NCBI GenBank assembly: GCA_009733575.1 | Contig: ML769476.1 | Span: 1 to 64,000, forward strand | Direction: 5' to 3' | DNA from: Gymnopus androsaceus JB14 | Lineage: Eukaryota; Basidiomycota; Agaricomycetes; Agaricales; Omphalotaceae | Length of the DNA stretch: 64,000 bases | Shown: piece after piece, positions 47,285 to 59,742 of the stretch | Position numbering within the stretch: the first letter of the stretch is position 1 | How the letters are laid out: every line of letters starts with the position of its first letter | Program-made: the position numbers and the translations under genes | The notes under the pieces: generated by a model | Told to the model about the DNA's origin: nothing | The model's database searches: none | The model's input: only the letters and a program-made list of their open reading frames with translations

Positions 47285-47855
47285 TCAGAGTGATGTGACT
47301 GATGTCCGGTGAATTAGAAAATCCAAATTTAGTACTGTACGTGTTATATCTCTTTCCCAGCACATGTGTTGCCGTATGCCGTGAGACAAGCAAACGATCT
47401 TGCATCTTTGCTTCCGCACCCATTATTGTCGCTGCAAGTGCTCATTCATCGAGCTCTCTCTGTCTTTTCCGTACATTATTCATCAATAATTTCACCTTAT
47501 ATACTGTCTGATACTCGCGTTTCTGCGCCCTGTGTGACAGCCCAACGCTCACGCTCACCTCTACATACTGAACACAGCAGCGACAACATTCCAGATGATT
47601 CCTCTTCCCAAGCCACTTTCAATCTCATGGGTGAACTTACACTGAAAGGTGCTATGCAATATTATGCCTATGTTGAGGAGAGGCAGAAGAAGGTATGCGT
47701 GCGGCTTCTTTTCCAATGCATGCGTTAATCTTGTCTTTGCTTCAGTAGTGCTACTGAGACTTTTACGATTACGGTCACAGTCACCACTGCCTCAAGAAGT
47801 TACTCCTGCCTCCGATGTTACTCAAGCAACTAACTATATAGCCTCTTTAGAATAA
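47285..47855 (+). CDS. Weak hypothetical gene
   Basis: An open stretch with protein-like composition (HTEHSSDNIPDDSSSQATFN, LMGELTLKGAMQYYAYVEER) ends at a good donor (GTATGCG, ~47693). An acceptor near 47746 leads to TETFTITVTVTTASRSYS. The start is uncertain and no family is recognised. Could be a real small gene or a chance ORF. Confidence 0.22.
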
Positions 47856-48112
47856 ATTCATTTAATTTGTTGCTTGTGACATTCTCGGCGGGGCTCTGCG
47901 GAGGGCTCCGCCTATCGCACTAGGGCTGCTCCAGAGGCAACTCATTGAAGGAGGGTTGTAGCAGGATTGTGTTTGAGCAGCGGGGTTGGTTAATAGAATT
48001 ATCCCGCGTCAACACCTGTCGGTAAGCTCCAAATGGGATATCTTACTCGAAATCCTACTAGCAAAACGAATATACTAAGGCATTAGACGCGCTGAATGCG
48101 GATGACTCATCG
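47856..48112. other. Upstream spacer of MFS gene
   Basis: GC-rich GCGGGGCTCTGCGGAGGGC block near 47889 followed by the MFS promoter. No gene. Confidence 0.5.
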
Positions 48113-48140
48113 AACTTCATAAGCATTCGGTTAGAATCCG
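48113..48140 (+). promoter_or_regulatory. AP-1 site plus CGG-N7-CCG site, live MFS copy
   Basis: TGACTCA at 48113-48119 is a perfect AP-1/Gcn4/Pap1-type site. CGGTTAGAATCCG at 48128-48140 is shared with the pseudogene copy. In that copy the AP-1 site has lost two bases (TGTCA). Both sites lie 50-80 bp upstream of the ATG, with TATTTAAG in between at ~48152. Confidence 0.6.
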
Positions 48141-48191
48141 CGACAGAACGTATTTAAGTAAACCACGTTCTCAACTTGAACCGGTACGATC

Positions 48192-50589
48192 ATGTCTAGT
48201 GTGACTGCTTCCCCACAGCCAGCTGCAATAGACCATGGTGAAACGGCTCAGCCAAAAGACGTCGGCCCTCAGTTAACAGATCAAACGAATCTCCTTCCTC
48301 GGCGACAGGTAATCATAGTCCTTTTGGCACTTTCTCTTTGCAATCTGGTCACCACCCTTGACCAAGTCGTGGTTTCATCATCTCTTTCCACCGTCTCTGC
48401 AGCTTTCAATGCTGGCTCAGTGTCAGCCTGGATCCCCGCTGCCTACCTCCTCACGTCTACAGCTTTTCAGCCTTTGTACGGTCGCCTGTCGGATATATTT
48501 GGACGAAAAGCTGCTATAGCGCTGGCGATGGGAATATACATCGTTGGGAATTTGATAGCCGGATTTTCGCGGTCTGTAACTCAGCTTATCGTCTTTCGAG
48601 CTATAGCGGGAATTGGGGACGGAGGTGCAACGAGTATGGTTCAGATTGTGATCTCTGATGTTCTCTCTCTGCGCGATAGGTAAGCCTTTTCCAAGTCCAA
48701 AGGACGGTCTTCCTGAGATCTAGCTCCAGGGGCAAGTTTATTGGATATGCAGGCGCGGTGACTGCTGCTGGATATGCTATAGGTCCAATCATTGGTGGAG
48801 CATTAGCTCAACATGTCAGCTGGCGTGTAAGTCCACCAAAGTACTGTTCTTTAAAGATTCCGGCCTGGCACTAATACTTTACTCTAACAGTGGGCATTTT
48901 GGATTACGCTTCCAGTGGCGCTGTTCGCGACTGCCGCCGTAGTTCTCATCTTACCATTGAAGCCTGTACAAGGAAACATGCGCAGGTAAAAATTCCGCTT
49001 TCTTATAGCTGGCAAATATTAACCCATTTGTTAGCAAGTTGCTCATGATAGACTACGTTGGTGTTCTGCTCACTCTCGGGGCCTGCACGATGATCATGCT
49101 ACCTTTGGTCTGGGTAAGCAATAGATCTCCCTTGAATTAACGTTTTGAATTCACAATTCCTATCAGGGCGGGGTCACTTTTCCCTGGAATTCCGCCATTG
49201 TTTTAGGTCCTCTTTGTGCTGGAATAGTCGCTATTGGTATCTTTTGCGTATGGGAGACCAAAGCAGCAAAACTTCCGCTCATTCCGAGTAGGTTTATCTA
49301 CATCGTGAGACATATCTGAGCTTCATGAATTATTCACTCTAGTGTATATCTTCCGACACATGACAGTCGTTGGTGTATACATCTGCATGTTTGTCAAGTA
49401 TGTTCAACGGTCCTTCCTGTCAGGCGTTCTTTGATGTCGATTTTTTTTGCAGTGGATTCGTCTTCTTCTCCATGCTGTTTTACCTTCCTCAGTTCTTCCA
49501 AGTTATACATGGATATTCTCCCACCCGTTCTGGTAGGTTTCCTATCGCTACTCTTAGCAAGCATACTGAATACAAATTTGATGCAGGTATTTTTATCATC
49601 CCATTCGTAGTCAGCCTAGTCTTTGCTGCAATAGGTTCTGTAAGTTAACTCGAAACATACATTTTTTTGTTGTGACCAATGATCTTTTAGGGTCTTTGGC
49701 TAAGTTACACAGGCAAATATCGAGTGAGTCTTCTCAAGCTCCAGTTATAACACGTCCTTAAACCAACAGTTCATCATCTATTTCGGCTTCGCTTTATTCG
49801 CCATTGCATGTGGTTGTATAACCATATTCACTGCCGGGACGAGTGGCGCGGTAATGGTTGTGCTGATGCTTCTCGCGGGCATGGGTGCAGGAGCGGTACG
49901 TCAAATCTCACTCATATTATCAAGTCGCTTAGTTTCTTTTTTTATTAGACAATGCAGACTACAACAGTCGCAGCTCAGGCCAGTGTATCTAGGAAGGATA
50001 TGGCAGTGGTTTCTGCTGTTCGGAACGTATGTGCTTGATCCAATGTTCCGTGTCACTACTTACCCGCTTCTATCTGTAGTTCCTTCGAATGCTGGGTGGC
50101 GCGCTCGCCCTTCCGGCTTCTGCTGCTCTCTTGTGAGATATGTTCTCTGAATCTTGCTTCTCATTCTGATGTATCGTCAGAAACAACGCAATGCGTAAAT
50201 CCATGGAGTCCCTTTCCCTTTCTTCCTCCACCATATCATCTGTCATAGACGACCCTTCTCTATTACAGAATATGACTTCCTCCTCGGAAATTGGCATTTC
50301 TGCATCCCAAGCAAGCTATATCCTCAGTAACGGCTACAACAAAGGCTTCAAGGACGTATTCTACCTCAATGCTTCTCTCACCACTCTTGCATTCATTACT
50401 GCTGTGGTAATGATTAAACATAAGGAGCTGTTGAGAGGTGATGAGGACAAGTTGAAGATGGAGGCAAAGGAGGCTTTGAGGATCAAGGCAGATGCAGTTA
50501 TTGCAGCAGATGTTAAGCAGGAGCTGCCGGAAGCGCGTGGAGGTGATATTGAGATGGGACCGGTTGTGTCTTTGAGCGAGTCGCAATGA
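48192..50589 (+). CDS. DHA2-type MFS multidrug transporter
   Basis: Predicted 14-helix drug:H+ antiporter of the plasma membrane. Signatures: LLALSLCNLVTTLDQVVVSS (motif D1), AWIPAAYLLTSTAFQPLYGR with LSDIFGRK (motif A), AMGIYIVGNLIAGFSRS, VFRAIAGIGDGGATSMVQIV (motif C-like region), then GKFIGYAGAVTAAGYAIGPI, KLLMIDYVGVLLTLGACTMI, FYLPQFFQVIHGYSPTRSG, TMQTTTVAAQASVSRKDMAV and FLRMLGGALALPASAALL. The C-terminus has a Lys-rich cytoplasmic tail. About ten canonical introns; the joins checked keep the frame. The paralogue at 41859 is dead. The AP-1 site upstream suggests stress or drug induction. Confidence 0.88.
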
Positions 50590-51262
50590 TAAAAATGATG
50601 TGTTCGTTATAGTAGATAGACTGCCAAGCGCGTATTTTCGCTCATTCAATTTTTTGGAGAACTATATACTTACTTAGCTTTCTAATCCTTGGATCACACT
50701 TAGACGCGTCTGCATCATCCAAGTATATGTTTCAGAAGGAGAGGTCCTTGCTGCAACCAAGACGTGTCTGTTTTTCCCCTATTCATTTCCCATCCCCGCA
50801 AAACTATACAGAGTTTTAAACTGCACGCCTTCTTCCAAACCTCGAATGGCTCTGTCTTCATCCGCATAGAGAGCTTGATGAGCTAATGTGCGTGGAGATG
50901 ATTACTTCCAGATAGATTCCTGTTGCAGCGTGTGCGAAGGAAATTGGTGTTGTATGATGGCGCAAATTCGATTTCACACAATGACAAGGATGTTTTGGAA
51001 GCAGTTAGATTTAGCAAAACTAGGTTGAGATTCTTGAACAACAGGGTATGGTTATGGATGTGATTAATGCTGGGCAGACAGTACATCGAACTAGGGTGAG
51101 AGTAAAATACATGTATGTATGCTATAGGGCAAAAGAAGCAGGTTTCGATTTCATCCTCAGTACTCAGTACTGTGGTATAAGTATGATCGCTAGGTTTTTA
51201 CATCCGCCGTGTGAACACCTATCTTCTCCAGTAGCTCTACCTCCTTTCCCTTATTTTAGAGG
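50590..51262. other. Convergent intergenic spacer
   Basis: 3' regions of the MFS gene and the glycosyltransferase-like gene; no gene seen. Confidence 0.5.
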
Positions 51263-52532
51263 TTAGCGAAGCGAAGATGGTCCTAAGGATAGAGTAGCTT
51301 TTGGAGGGGTCCATGCAGCACCAAAACGACGGGTCAGCACGTCCTTTATAGACAAAACACGCGTGAGACGACAGGTGCTGCGGTCCTTCCACCAGTGAAA
51401 CCAGGATTTCGAGTACCAAAGATTACGCATCCCGTTCCGTGTCTGCACGTTAGATAACCAAAACTCGTAATAGTACCAGTTATCACCACAATTTCCCAAA
51501 GAAACTTCGGTGTCTTGGATGCCTTGGTCAGTGTATGCTGGAGCGTCTGGATCAAAAAGCCAGACAGTAATGATCCGAGAGGGAAAAATCAGGAAGAGAG
51601 CGTTGATCAATGTTTGGTCTTTGCCAACGAAAACGCCTTCTGAGAGATAGTGATCATGGTATAGAAAGAAGATTTCTCTCCACCATCGAATAGTTTGCGG
51701 AGAACCACCAAAGAACGAGCCTTGGCACTACGTAGAGGTATAACACGATAAACAGGAATAATAGTACATACCTTCGCTAAATTCTGTATCCACTGGACCC
51801 AGTGAGTCTTCCCAGTTACTCATGCTGGCGTGCGGAGGATTCCACATAGGGAAGAACAGCAAATCTTCCTTCGCCACCCCACTCACTCTGCTACCTTCAT
51901 CCCAAATCTCTTCGACCCGGCCACTATCTGGCCAATTCCGATATACGTGTTCACTCCTGAAGCTCCCAGCATCAATCCAAAATGCATAAGAATACTGGTT
52001 TGACTGTGAGTTTGCGTTCCTCAACGCTTCGTCTAGATAGTATGGCTTGCCATTCCACATGGCGTAGAGTTCGGGGGAGTGTCGTGAGCGTTCACGGTCC
52101 ATCGTATGCATTCGCTCATAGGCCTCTTTCAGGTCTATCAAAGGCGGAATGTCGAAAGGAGTGGAAAAAGTAGTGTTGATAGTGATTGGAAGATTTCCCC
52201 GAACTTCTGCTACAAGTTCCGCCAACTCTGGGGGAGTGTAGAAGTAAATAGTCTGTGGTTACTGACCCAAGGAAAAGAGTCAGCCAAGATCGATAATCTT
52301 TTATCGAATGCTTGGATTTAGAGAGAGGAAAGAGGGCAGATACGAGGAGGATTCGAGTCTGCGAGGTTTGAGCAGTCGTACTTGACTCTGGCTCTGGCTC
52401 GAGACTTTGAACCATTGATGTCCTGCTATGTCGCAGGATGGAATGTACTTTGTATATGAGAAGGAGAAGCGAAAGGCCAAAGACAGGGAGGAAGACATTA
52501 GTTTTCCAGCGCATCCCAGGAGATCGCATCAT
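51263..52532 (-). CDS. WlaTC/HtrL-like putative glycosyltransferase, type II membrane
   Basis: N-terminal anchor WKTNVFLPVFGLSLLLLIYK, short stem, then a domain beginning ILLVSALFPLSKSKHSIKDY and IYFYTPPELAELVAEVRG. Core motifs are YAMWNGKPYYLDEALRNANS, YAFWIDAGSFRSEHVYRNWP, EFSEGSFFGGSPQTIRWWRE and YLSEGVFVGKDQTLINALFL. These match the pattern of the HtrL/YibB-WlaTC family found in bacteria and fungi, in which AFW(I/N)DAG and VGKDQT.IN are conserved and likely active-site regions. An extra T near 52250 breaks the frame between GSVTTD and IYFYTPPE. One intron (~51727-51773). Orientation and anchor suggest a Golgi enzyme; the substrate is unknown. Confidence 0.6.
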
Positions 52533-53474
52533 GGTAGGAAGGAACGATAATAGGCAACAGTTTCATGTACATACTGAATATCTGATGTTGAATACCGGTT
52601 CCCTGCGCCTTCGGCACTGCGCCAAGCTAGTATGAACTGCTTTGGCCCGATGCGGAAAGACCGAATCTAATTTATTCAAGCAAGTGTAAAAGCTTGAAGG
52701 AGACGGGTAACAATGACACGGAGGAGATGAAAGATCATTCATAACTAACAGCCTTCAAATGAGCGCTGGTGTTGTTTTTCAGGATTGTTGAGCAGGTCGA
52801 AAACAACAGGGTGAAATTTTGATGGTCAACCTCGTCAAGCTGAAACACGGACGGAAATTAGGTGACCGAGGTCTCCAACCCCGCCACGATCTTCTGCTGT
52901 CATTTCACGTCCGAGCCCGACACCATTTTGGTATATGAGAAGAATAAAGAGAAGAATAAGGACCTCTAAGCGCCTGTAAGCACCTCATGTCATTCCGGCC
53001 CGAAAATTGTTCCCTGCTTTAGAACCCTTTAGAACCACGAACTTCCACGCAAAGGACCACTGCACCGCTGCGCGCCTGCAAAGCTTCCAACACTACCAGA
53101 GCCTAAGTATCTCCAATACCCGGGCAGGCTCTCTGGTATCGATCCTTGCATGGAAAGATTTCACGGACTCCAAGGGTTTCTGATAGTAGCCGGTAACTCC
53201 AAAACTCATTTTGGAATCGAACATGAAGATGTTTGTAGTCGCGGTTCGGCGAACCTTTTTTCTGTCACGTTCCCGCTAGTACTGTCACTGAGTCAAAGAT
53301 AATCTCCGGGACTGATTCAGCGTTCAGCATTTAGACCAAATAAATCTTTCCTTCCTGCCTTCCTCCCTTTCAACACGAAGGGCTTTGAATGTTGGTAGCG
53401 CCACAGATGAAACTCAGGAAACAACCGACCAAGAGCTAGTGCAATTTTTGCGGTGTAGTGCGCGAGAAGAAGGA
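52533..53474. other. Divergent intergenic region
   Basis: Spacer between the glycosyltransferase-like gene and DUF4246. No gene seen; the first DUF4246 exon may reach into its right end. Confidence 0.5.
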
Positions 53475-55979
53475 CAGGCAAACCAAGGTTCTAGATGACA
53501 AGTTGGCTTTGAAATGGGCGATTGAAGCAGAGCTCGTAGAACTAGACTCACAGGTCACATCGTAGTATATTCCGAAATGACTTGCTGACTGTTATATCTG
53601 GACAGTGACCTTCGACGCACAGTTTCGACAATCAGAAAGCTGGATCAATGTATCTCGATAAATGATTGTGCAGATGTCTCTCTCGAACAGTGCGATGTGA
53701 GTAACATTGACGCCGATCTAAAGAAAGCTCTGAAGTACGCCCGTGGATCAAAATATGGTCTTCGAGAGCCCGAATTGAAAGAGAGCGAATTGGGTGTTTA
53801 TGTTTCGGACGACCTTGTGCCGGTATCTCTTCACCGAGCGGTAAGATTCACGATTTGCGCCTTGGCGACCTCTACTTGATATCCTGAATTTATAGCTGTT
53901 ACAACAACTGGATGCTTTGGCAGCGAAGGATCCCCGAGATTTTCATCCTGGATCATTTGGAAAAGTAAGAGCCAGGCTTTTACTTTGCAAGGCATTTTTA
54001 CATGACGGACGGGATTGCTCTTAGGTGCAAGGCTTGATACATCCCTCATTATGTAGGCCCTCTCGTAGATCCATATATTACCGGAGTCACTCGCACTTCC
54101 CCTGATGCCAAGCTTCCTCCCGTCGGAAAGGATAACAAGTTTCATACGGAAATTAGCAATCTGATATCGCAAGGAATGTCTTCTTCATTCGCTTGGATCC
54201 CGTCCGTATTCAAGTTTTCGCCGAATGGAACAGATGTGCACATTGATTCGTACATCAATGGTTTGGGCTTGCGCGAAGAGTATCCTGATCTCTTCAGAGT
54301 AATAGAAAAGATGTTTTTACTTGCGCTGCCTCACTTTGAAAAGACGATTGAATCATCGAATTATACTGCGAAGCATTCGCCATCTGGTGCGTCATTTCCT
54401 AGTCTTAACTTGACCGCGATGCCTCAAACCGCTTTCTAGTCCAACGATGGAAGGAACGCTATGAATTCGCTGTCAAGCCTGAGAATAGGTTTGGTTTAAC
54501 AAGAAAGATGTGGACCGATTTTCTTGATGAACATACATCCAAATGGGACGCTCAGAAACTTATAGAGAAGGAAGCGAAAAGAAAGCTAAAGGGGGGATAT
54601 TCGACAGGAAGGCTCTATCAAAGAAGCTTTTACGACCTTGGGGACGAATTTGTTGCCTCGGATATATATAAAGCAGAGGAAATGAAAGTTATTGTAAAGG
54701 TATTTACCGCGCCCAAGCTTTACACCCCCGCATGGATTATCGAGTCTCCGATTTCTAGGCCGCTAATTATACTCTGGCACCCGGACGAGAATACGAAGGG
54801 CCATGGCATATGGAGGAATGGTTCGTAACTTCTTTTCTCTATTCTCCGCATCTCGTGAAATCCTTGCTTCTAGCCCCATGAACGAATCATCGCTTCTGTC
54901 GTCTACTACTATCGATACTGACGATGCTATCGAAGATCAAGGCCTTAGTTTTCGCAAGTTCCGGGACTCCGAAACCGACTTTACTGAACTCGAATCCGGC
55001 GAGCTCGGGATGGCCAAACATAGACATGAGGTTTGGCCGTTTGTTCCCTCTTTCCGCGGTACAGGATTTATTTCTACATCAATCTATGATAGGACTTTCA
55101 GCTTGCGTTTTTAAAGAGCGATGATGTAGAGGATGGCGATGACGTGGATGAAAAGTACGAGGAGGAAGACCATTGGCCTAGTGACTGGGAGACGGATGAC
55201 CTGCCATTTTTCATCGAGCTAGGCACAGTACCGACAACCAACATCCGTCCAGGTGGCAATGGAACCGGAAGAATCCTTTCATTCCCCAACTGGCTCCAGG
55301 TGTGTGTGTTGCCTTGGACATGTTTTAGTCGCTCATGCAAGTGTTTCCCCGTGTAGCATAAGGTAGAATGAGTCGAAAACAGCTCTACAAGCGGAGATCA
55401 TGTAGCGACCAGAAAAATTGTGAATGTGTTTTGCATCTTGGATATCTGCGCACGTACTCATTATCCTACACCCTCTACACCTCTTCCCTACACCCTCTTC
55501 CTACACCCTCTATCCTACACCCTCTTGAGCTTTGTTTCTTCCTTATTGATGATACGGTTCAAGACGAGCAGTACATCCGTCACCCCGGATTTTCCTTTAC
55601 TGACCTTCGAGGCATGAATATTCTAACAACCTCTGAGGTACCGATGCAGATGCGAAAATGCAATCGACCTACAATGCGCACTTTGCTATCTATAATCTCC
55701 GCTCGGTTGACTAGAGGAACAGCTCTTCCGTCGGAATTGAGTGATATCATCTGGAAGCATACGTCTGAAGGGACGTTGGCGCGAGAAGAGGCAGAGATGT
55801 ATCGGTTGAGGCTGATGAAAGATAGGAAAGTCGCGAACCATGATCCAAGCCATGTACGTTGGTTCATTTTCCGAGTCGGACGGTCACTCATTCAGTTTTT
55901 ACTCTGTAGGACGAAGGATACACTTTGTGCTAGCATTAGAATTAGTCTCAGGTGTCTACCAGTAGCAAAGAGATGAAAT
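53475..55979 (+). CDS. DUF4246-domain protein
   Basis: Many blocks of this large fungal family can be read: VLDDKLALKWAIEAELVELD, DDLVPVSLHRALLQQLDALA, FHPGSFGKVQDLIHPSLCPL, SSFAWIPSVFKFSPNGTDVH, SYINGLGLREEYPDLFRVIE, VIVKAANYTLAPGREYEGPW (after a 57-nt intron at ~54700), HMEECPHERIIASVVYYY, DDAIEDQGLSFRKFRDSETD, FPNWLQ/HKVE, FFLIDDTVQDEQYI and EAEMYRLRLMKDRK at the end. The family is reported as related to dioxygenase folds, but its function is unknown. One extra base near 54917 splits YYY from DTDDA. An intron near 55370-55530 carries a 14-bp minisatellite. The first exon and start are unresolved. Confidence 0.75.
55464..55526. repeat. Minisatellite, ~14-bp unit
   Basis: Four to five imperfect copies of TCCTACACCCTCTA, inside an intron of the DUF4246 gene. 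Confidence 0.75.
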
Positions 55980-56036
55980 GAACTATTCAGAAATCAATCT
56001 TCATCGATCATTTTCAGTGAGCACATCTTTCATTTT

Positions 56037-56200
56037 TCCCCGACACGCCACTCCCGTGCACCACTGCTATAAAAGTACAAGCGACAAATTGTACGGTGAT
56101 GCTCGGGACGTGTTTTAGTCTAGTTGTTGATTACAGTACGGGACTGGATGCGGACTCCTCTCGGAGATCTTCGGTTGCGTGTTTCGAGGTTGTGCACCCC
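56037..56200 (+). pseudogene. Relic of a third acyltransferase copy
   Basis: This stretch is clearly homologous to 58210-58380 and 62180-62350, which lie in the middle of the two acyltransferase copies (shared phrases GACAAATTGTACGGTGATGC/GACAGATTGTA, TTTTAGTCTAGTTGTTG and CGGACTC.TCTCGGA). Only this internal piece remains, directly 5' of copy 1. Confidence 0.65.
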
Positions 56201-56581
56201 ACTCGGCACGGATCAAGCGAAGCTTGTGCGCGTTATAATCTGAACAAATACAGCTTTATTATTATCCTGTTTAGGTGGTTATTAACATCCTGATTTGGTT
56301 GTTAATCGGTTCACCATTCCAGACATTCCAGACATATAAAAAAAGCTGTTGAAGGGTTAAATGCTGGAGAAAGATGAACGACGGCCATCCAAACTCCTTT
56401 CTTCCTTTCTTCTGTATCATCGCCTTAGATTCACGGACAAGCTTAGACTTGCTTGGACTTTTCCGTTGACAACTTGAACTCTATCTACTGTCAGGATCGT
56501 CGAGGTTGAGTGCGATATCGGCTAGAAAGGACGTCCTCCTATCTTGGTGTTCTTCACCGAAAGCCAACTTCCCGTAACGAA
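56201..56581. other. Upstream region of acyltransferase copy 1
   Basis: From ~56365 to 56581 (AAGATGAACGACGGCC onward) it is closely similar to the region upstream of copy 2 (60280-60500), so the promoter was duplicated with the gene. Confidence 0.55.
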
Positions 56582-59500
56582 ATGGCATCGTCGAACTCGA
56601 ATTCAGATTCGCGATCCAAATCCCAATCATCCTCGGCTTGGGAAACCGCCCACAACGAATCCGGAAGAGTAGAATACTCTCGCCCGCTCGGAGACAGCGA
56701 ATATGAGTATTATGTTCCTGCGAAGCAGAGTGGCGTTGGGGATATGTAAGTATTTCCCTTTTTTATTCCACCAAAACCGACAACGAACAATCACGCTGAT
56801 TCGACCGACTTGATACTCAGATTTCTTCACGCATCGTTCTCCGTTCCCGCCTTGCACGCAGCAAGAATCATGGATCCGCATAGGATCACTGTCTGTTGGG
56901 CTGTTCTCCGGCAGAATCATCCTTTGTTGAGGGCCAGGGTGAAGATTATTGAAGAGGAACCGTGGTTCTGGTGAATAACTCTACTTTGCTCCGTGTTCGA
57001 TGTTGATCAGGCGCTGCTACGACGGCGCGATCACGAATAGACGTCGAAAAAGTCGTTTTTTCGCCAGTGCTAGATGTATGATGACCTGGACGCTGATTGT
57101 CATTTATTTCGCTAGGTTCACGCCATCCAAAGACGTACAACATGTGTTAGAAGAAGCAAAGGATAGTTTAACGTTTAATAGTTTGGAGAAGGATGGTACG
57201 TTCCGTTCCTTTGTCTACCGTCATCTTCACCTTCATCTATATTTAATACCAATCGACCCTCTCAATGTAGAATTAATCTCAAACTACCTCAACGGCTCCC
57301 GTACACTCTCGGATGAGAAAATGTCTTATATGGTTATATCGACACCTTCAACCTCCAACTCGTCCCCGCAAGAGCTGAAAACGTACAACCTGCTCCTCTG
57401 CGCCCCGCACTACATCGGTGATGGGTCTTCCTTGCACCAGTGTGTGCATGATTTGTTTGAATTGCTCGTTGGTGAGAGGGAGACCGAGGATCTCTTGAAG
57501 TTGAATGAAACGGCAGTGGATTGGGTATGTATCGTATTTTTGTCCATTGTTGAAGGGTCAACACCGATGGTATTATAGGTTAATCGCCTCCCACCCCCGC
57601 TCGAGTCCCGTATCCCCCGTCCTTCACCCTAATAACAAACTCGCAACAGCAGCTGCGAAGGTGGCTAGGTTGAAGGTTAGGTTTGCTGAGGTTGTGAGTA
57701 CATTTTTCTTTTGCGTTATTTTCGCTGTGGAGAGGATAAGGTTTCGTCGTGGGATGCTTGCACGTCGGAGTCTGAGTCTTCTTGTGCATTTTGGAATGAA
57801 TAGCGCTTTTGGTTTCGGAATTCGAGCTTTGCTTCACGTTTCGTATTCTTTTATAAGTTGCTATTAAATTTCTGAAACGTTCTACTGACTGATGTTTGCA
57901 GGGCAACCATACACTTCGACGTCTTCCTTTTCCTACTCCCTAAAGAGGTCAGACCGCAAAAAACAGTCGTGTTCGAAAAATCATTCTCTGTCGAACAGAC
58001 GAAAAATATATTGGCTAGGTGTGTACAATATTTTCAATTTTTGTGCGAGGTTCTATGTTGTTCCTGTGGTTATTGGTGCAATCTCTGCAGACATTTGTGA
58101 GGGTGGTGTACGAGCTCAGCCGATGACGACTTGCGAAGCTTACTGTTGTTGTATTGTTCGTTCGTTCTGGTTCTGGTTCTGTTTTTTTAGCTATGATTAG
58201 CACTGTTCTTCCTTTTGCTTTTTTCACGACTGCTATAAAAGTGTAACCGACAGATTGTACAGTGATCCTTGGGACATGCTTTAGTCTAGTCGTTGTGATT
58301 GCGGACTGGATGTTGACTCGTCTCGGACGTCTTCGGTCGCATGTTTCGAAGTTGTGCAGATTGGGGCTCGATTTTGGGAGAGAGGTTATGCGAGCTGCAT
58401 CCTGGAAGAGGTTGGTTTCAACTTGCCTGCTATGTTTTAGTCTTTGGTTTTTGTTTCGTTTTGATTTCCCTGCCTTCACTGTCGTTCGGTTCTATTAGTG
58501 GTCCTTGACAGTTTGCTAACGTCTATCTCTCTCTCTAGGTGCAAACACCACGGTGTAACGATAAACAATCTGTTGTTTGCGCTGTGTGGTGTTGCTTGGG
58601 GACGGACTCATGTTGGGAAGGTTGGAAAGGACCCGTTTGTGAGTATCGTTTATTTCTGTTTTTCCCTCTTTCGATTTTCCTATCTATTTCGTTCGTTCGG
58701 AGTGCGTATTCCTTTTGGGGTACTTTAGGTTCGGATATGCCAAATGACTTTTCCTTGATTTTCCTGATAGCGTCTTTTCCATTCTTTCGTTCTCCCTTTT
58801 TTTATCTTATATTGTTAACTTACTCTACTTGTATAGGATGATGTACACGGCGCTCAACCTCAGGCCTTATCTTAGCCCGCTCCCTACGTCCTCGAATGAA
58901 GAAACGTACTTCTTCCTAGCCTTATCATTACATTTAACATCGTGCTTCCGTCGTTCCTTCCCCGAGGTGCTACAATCAAATCTGACTCGGAAGGGCTCTG
59001 GGGTCGAGCCAAACAGGTCCAGAGTCAGGTTGGGAGGGCTACGGGGGCTGTTGGATCCCCAACTGAGAGGGAGATCCTGAAAACATGGGTCGGATATCGT
59101 GCGTTGATGGGTGCCACGGAGAGGGCTGAGAGGGTGCGGCGTATGATGGGACGCCAGGCTGCAGCATCGCCTTCAACTTCTCTGCCAAAGTCGATCAATG
59201 AGGTTCATACTAGCTGGCGTCGCGGGCCCGAGGCTCAATGTACGGTAAAACTCCCACCAGCTCCAAGCGCCGCCCTATTCGACTTATCGTTGATTGGGAA
59301 CCTCGATAAGCTTTACACGCAGGTAAAGTCGTATTCCGCTACTCAGACTTCCTCTGCCTCTGCCTCGTTGTCTTCGTCCCTGTCCCAGGCTTCCATTGTC
59401 TCCACAGCTAGAGCTACTGCGTCTCCCTCTACGGCTATGTCCTATGGTGACACTCCCGGACTCAAGCCCGAACAACTCATTCACATAACCTCCGTAACCA

Positions 59501-59742
59501 CCGCATCCCGCCTCAAACCCTCTGGTCTCCTTATCCTCTCACATACGTTCAATAGAAGGCTGTGGATTCATCTGTGTTGGGATGTGGAGGGGTTCCCCAA
59601 GAAGGGAAGTGGGGATAAAGATGGTGGAGAAGTGGAGAGGTTCTGGGAAGCGTTGGGGGGTGCTGTGGAGGAATTGTGTGTCAGAACAGGGGTAGGGAGA
59701 CGGACGACTGCTTTTGCCCGTGGTCATTTCTCATACTTGTGA
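56582..59742 (+). CDS. Condensation/AATase-like acyltransferase, copy 1
   Basis: Member of the CoA-dependent acyltransferase superfamily (alcohol acetyltransferase, PapA5 and NRPS condensation-like). N-terminus: Ser-rich, then RVEYSRPLGDSEYEYYVPAK and LHASFSVPALHAARIMDPHR, and QNHPLLRARVKIIEEEPWFW. The catalytic HxxxDG motif is APHYIGDGSSLHQ (57400-57440). Later come FFLALSLHLTSCF, RALMGATERAERVRRMMGR, HITSVTTASRLKPSGLLILS and FNRRLWIHLCWDVEGFPKKG, and the protein ends HFSYL. Many introns, some long (57700-58850 is almost wholly non-coding with small exons). One extra C near 57629 breaks IPRPSP/NNKLATAAAK; copy 2 is intact there. Product and acyl donor unknown. Confidence 0.68.

Noticed and set aside
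52248..52275. 14-nt GT...AG mini-intron in the WlaTC-like gene
   Set aside because: Too short to be spliced; a single extra T between GSVTTD and IYFYTPPE explains the break better.
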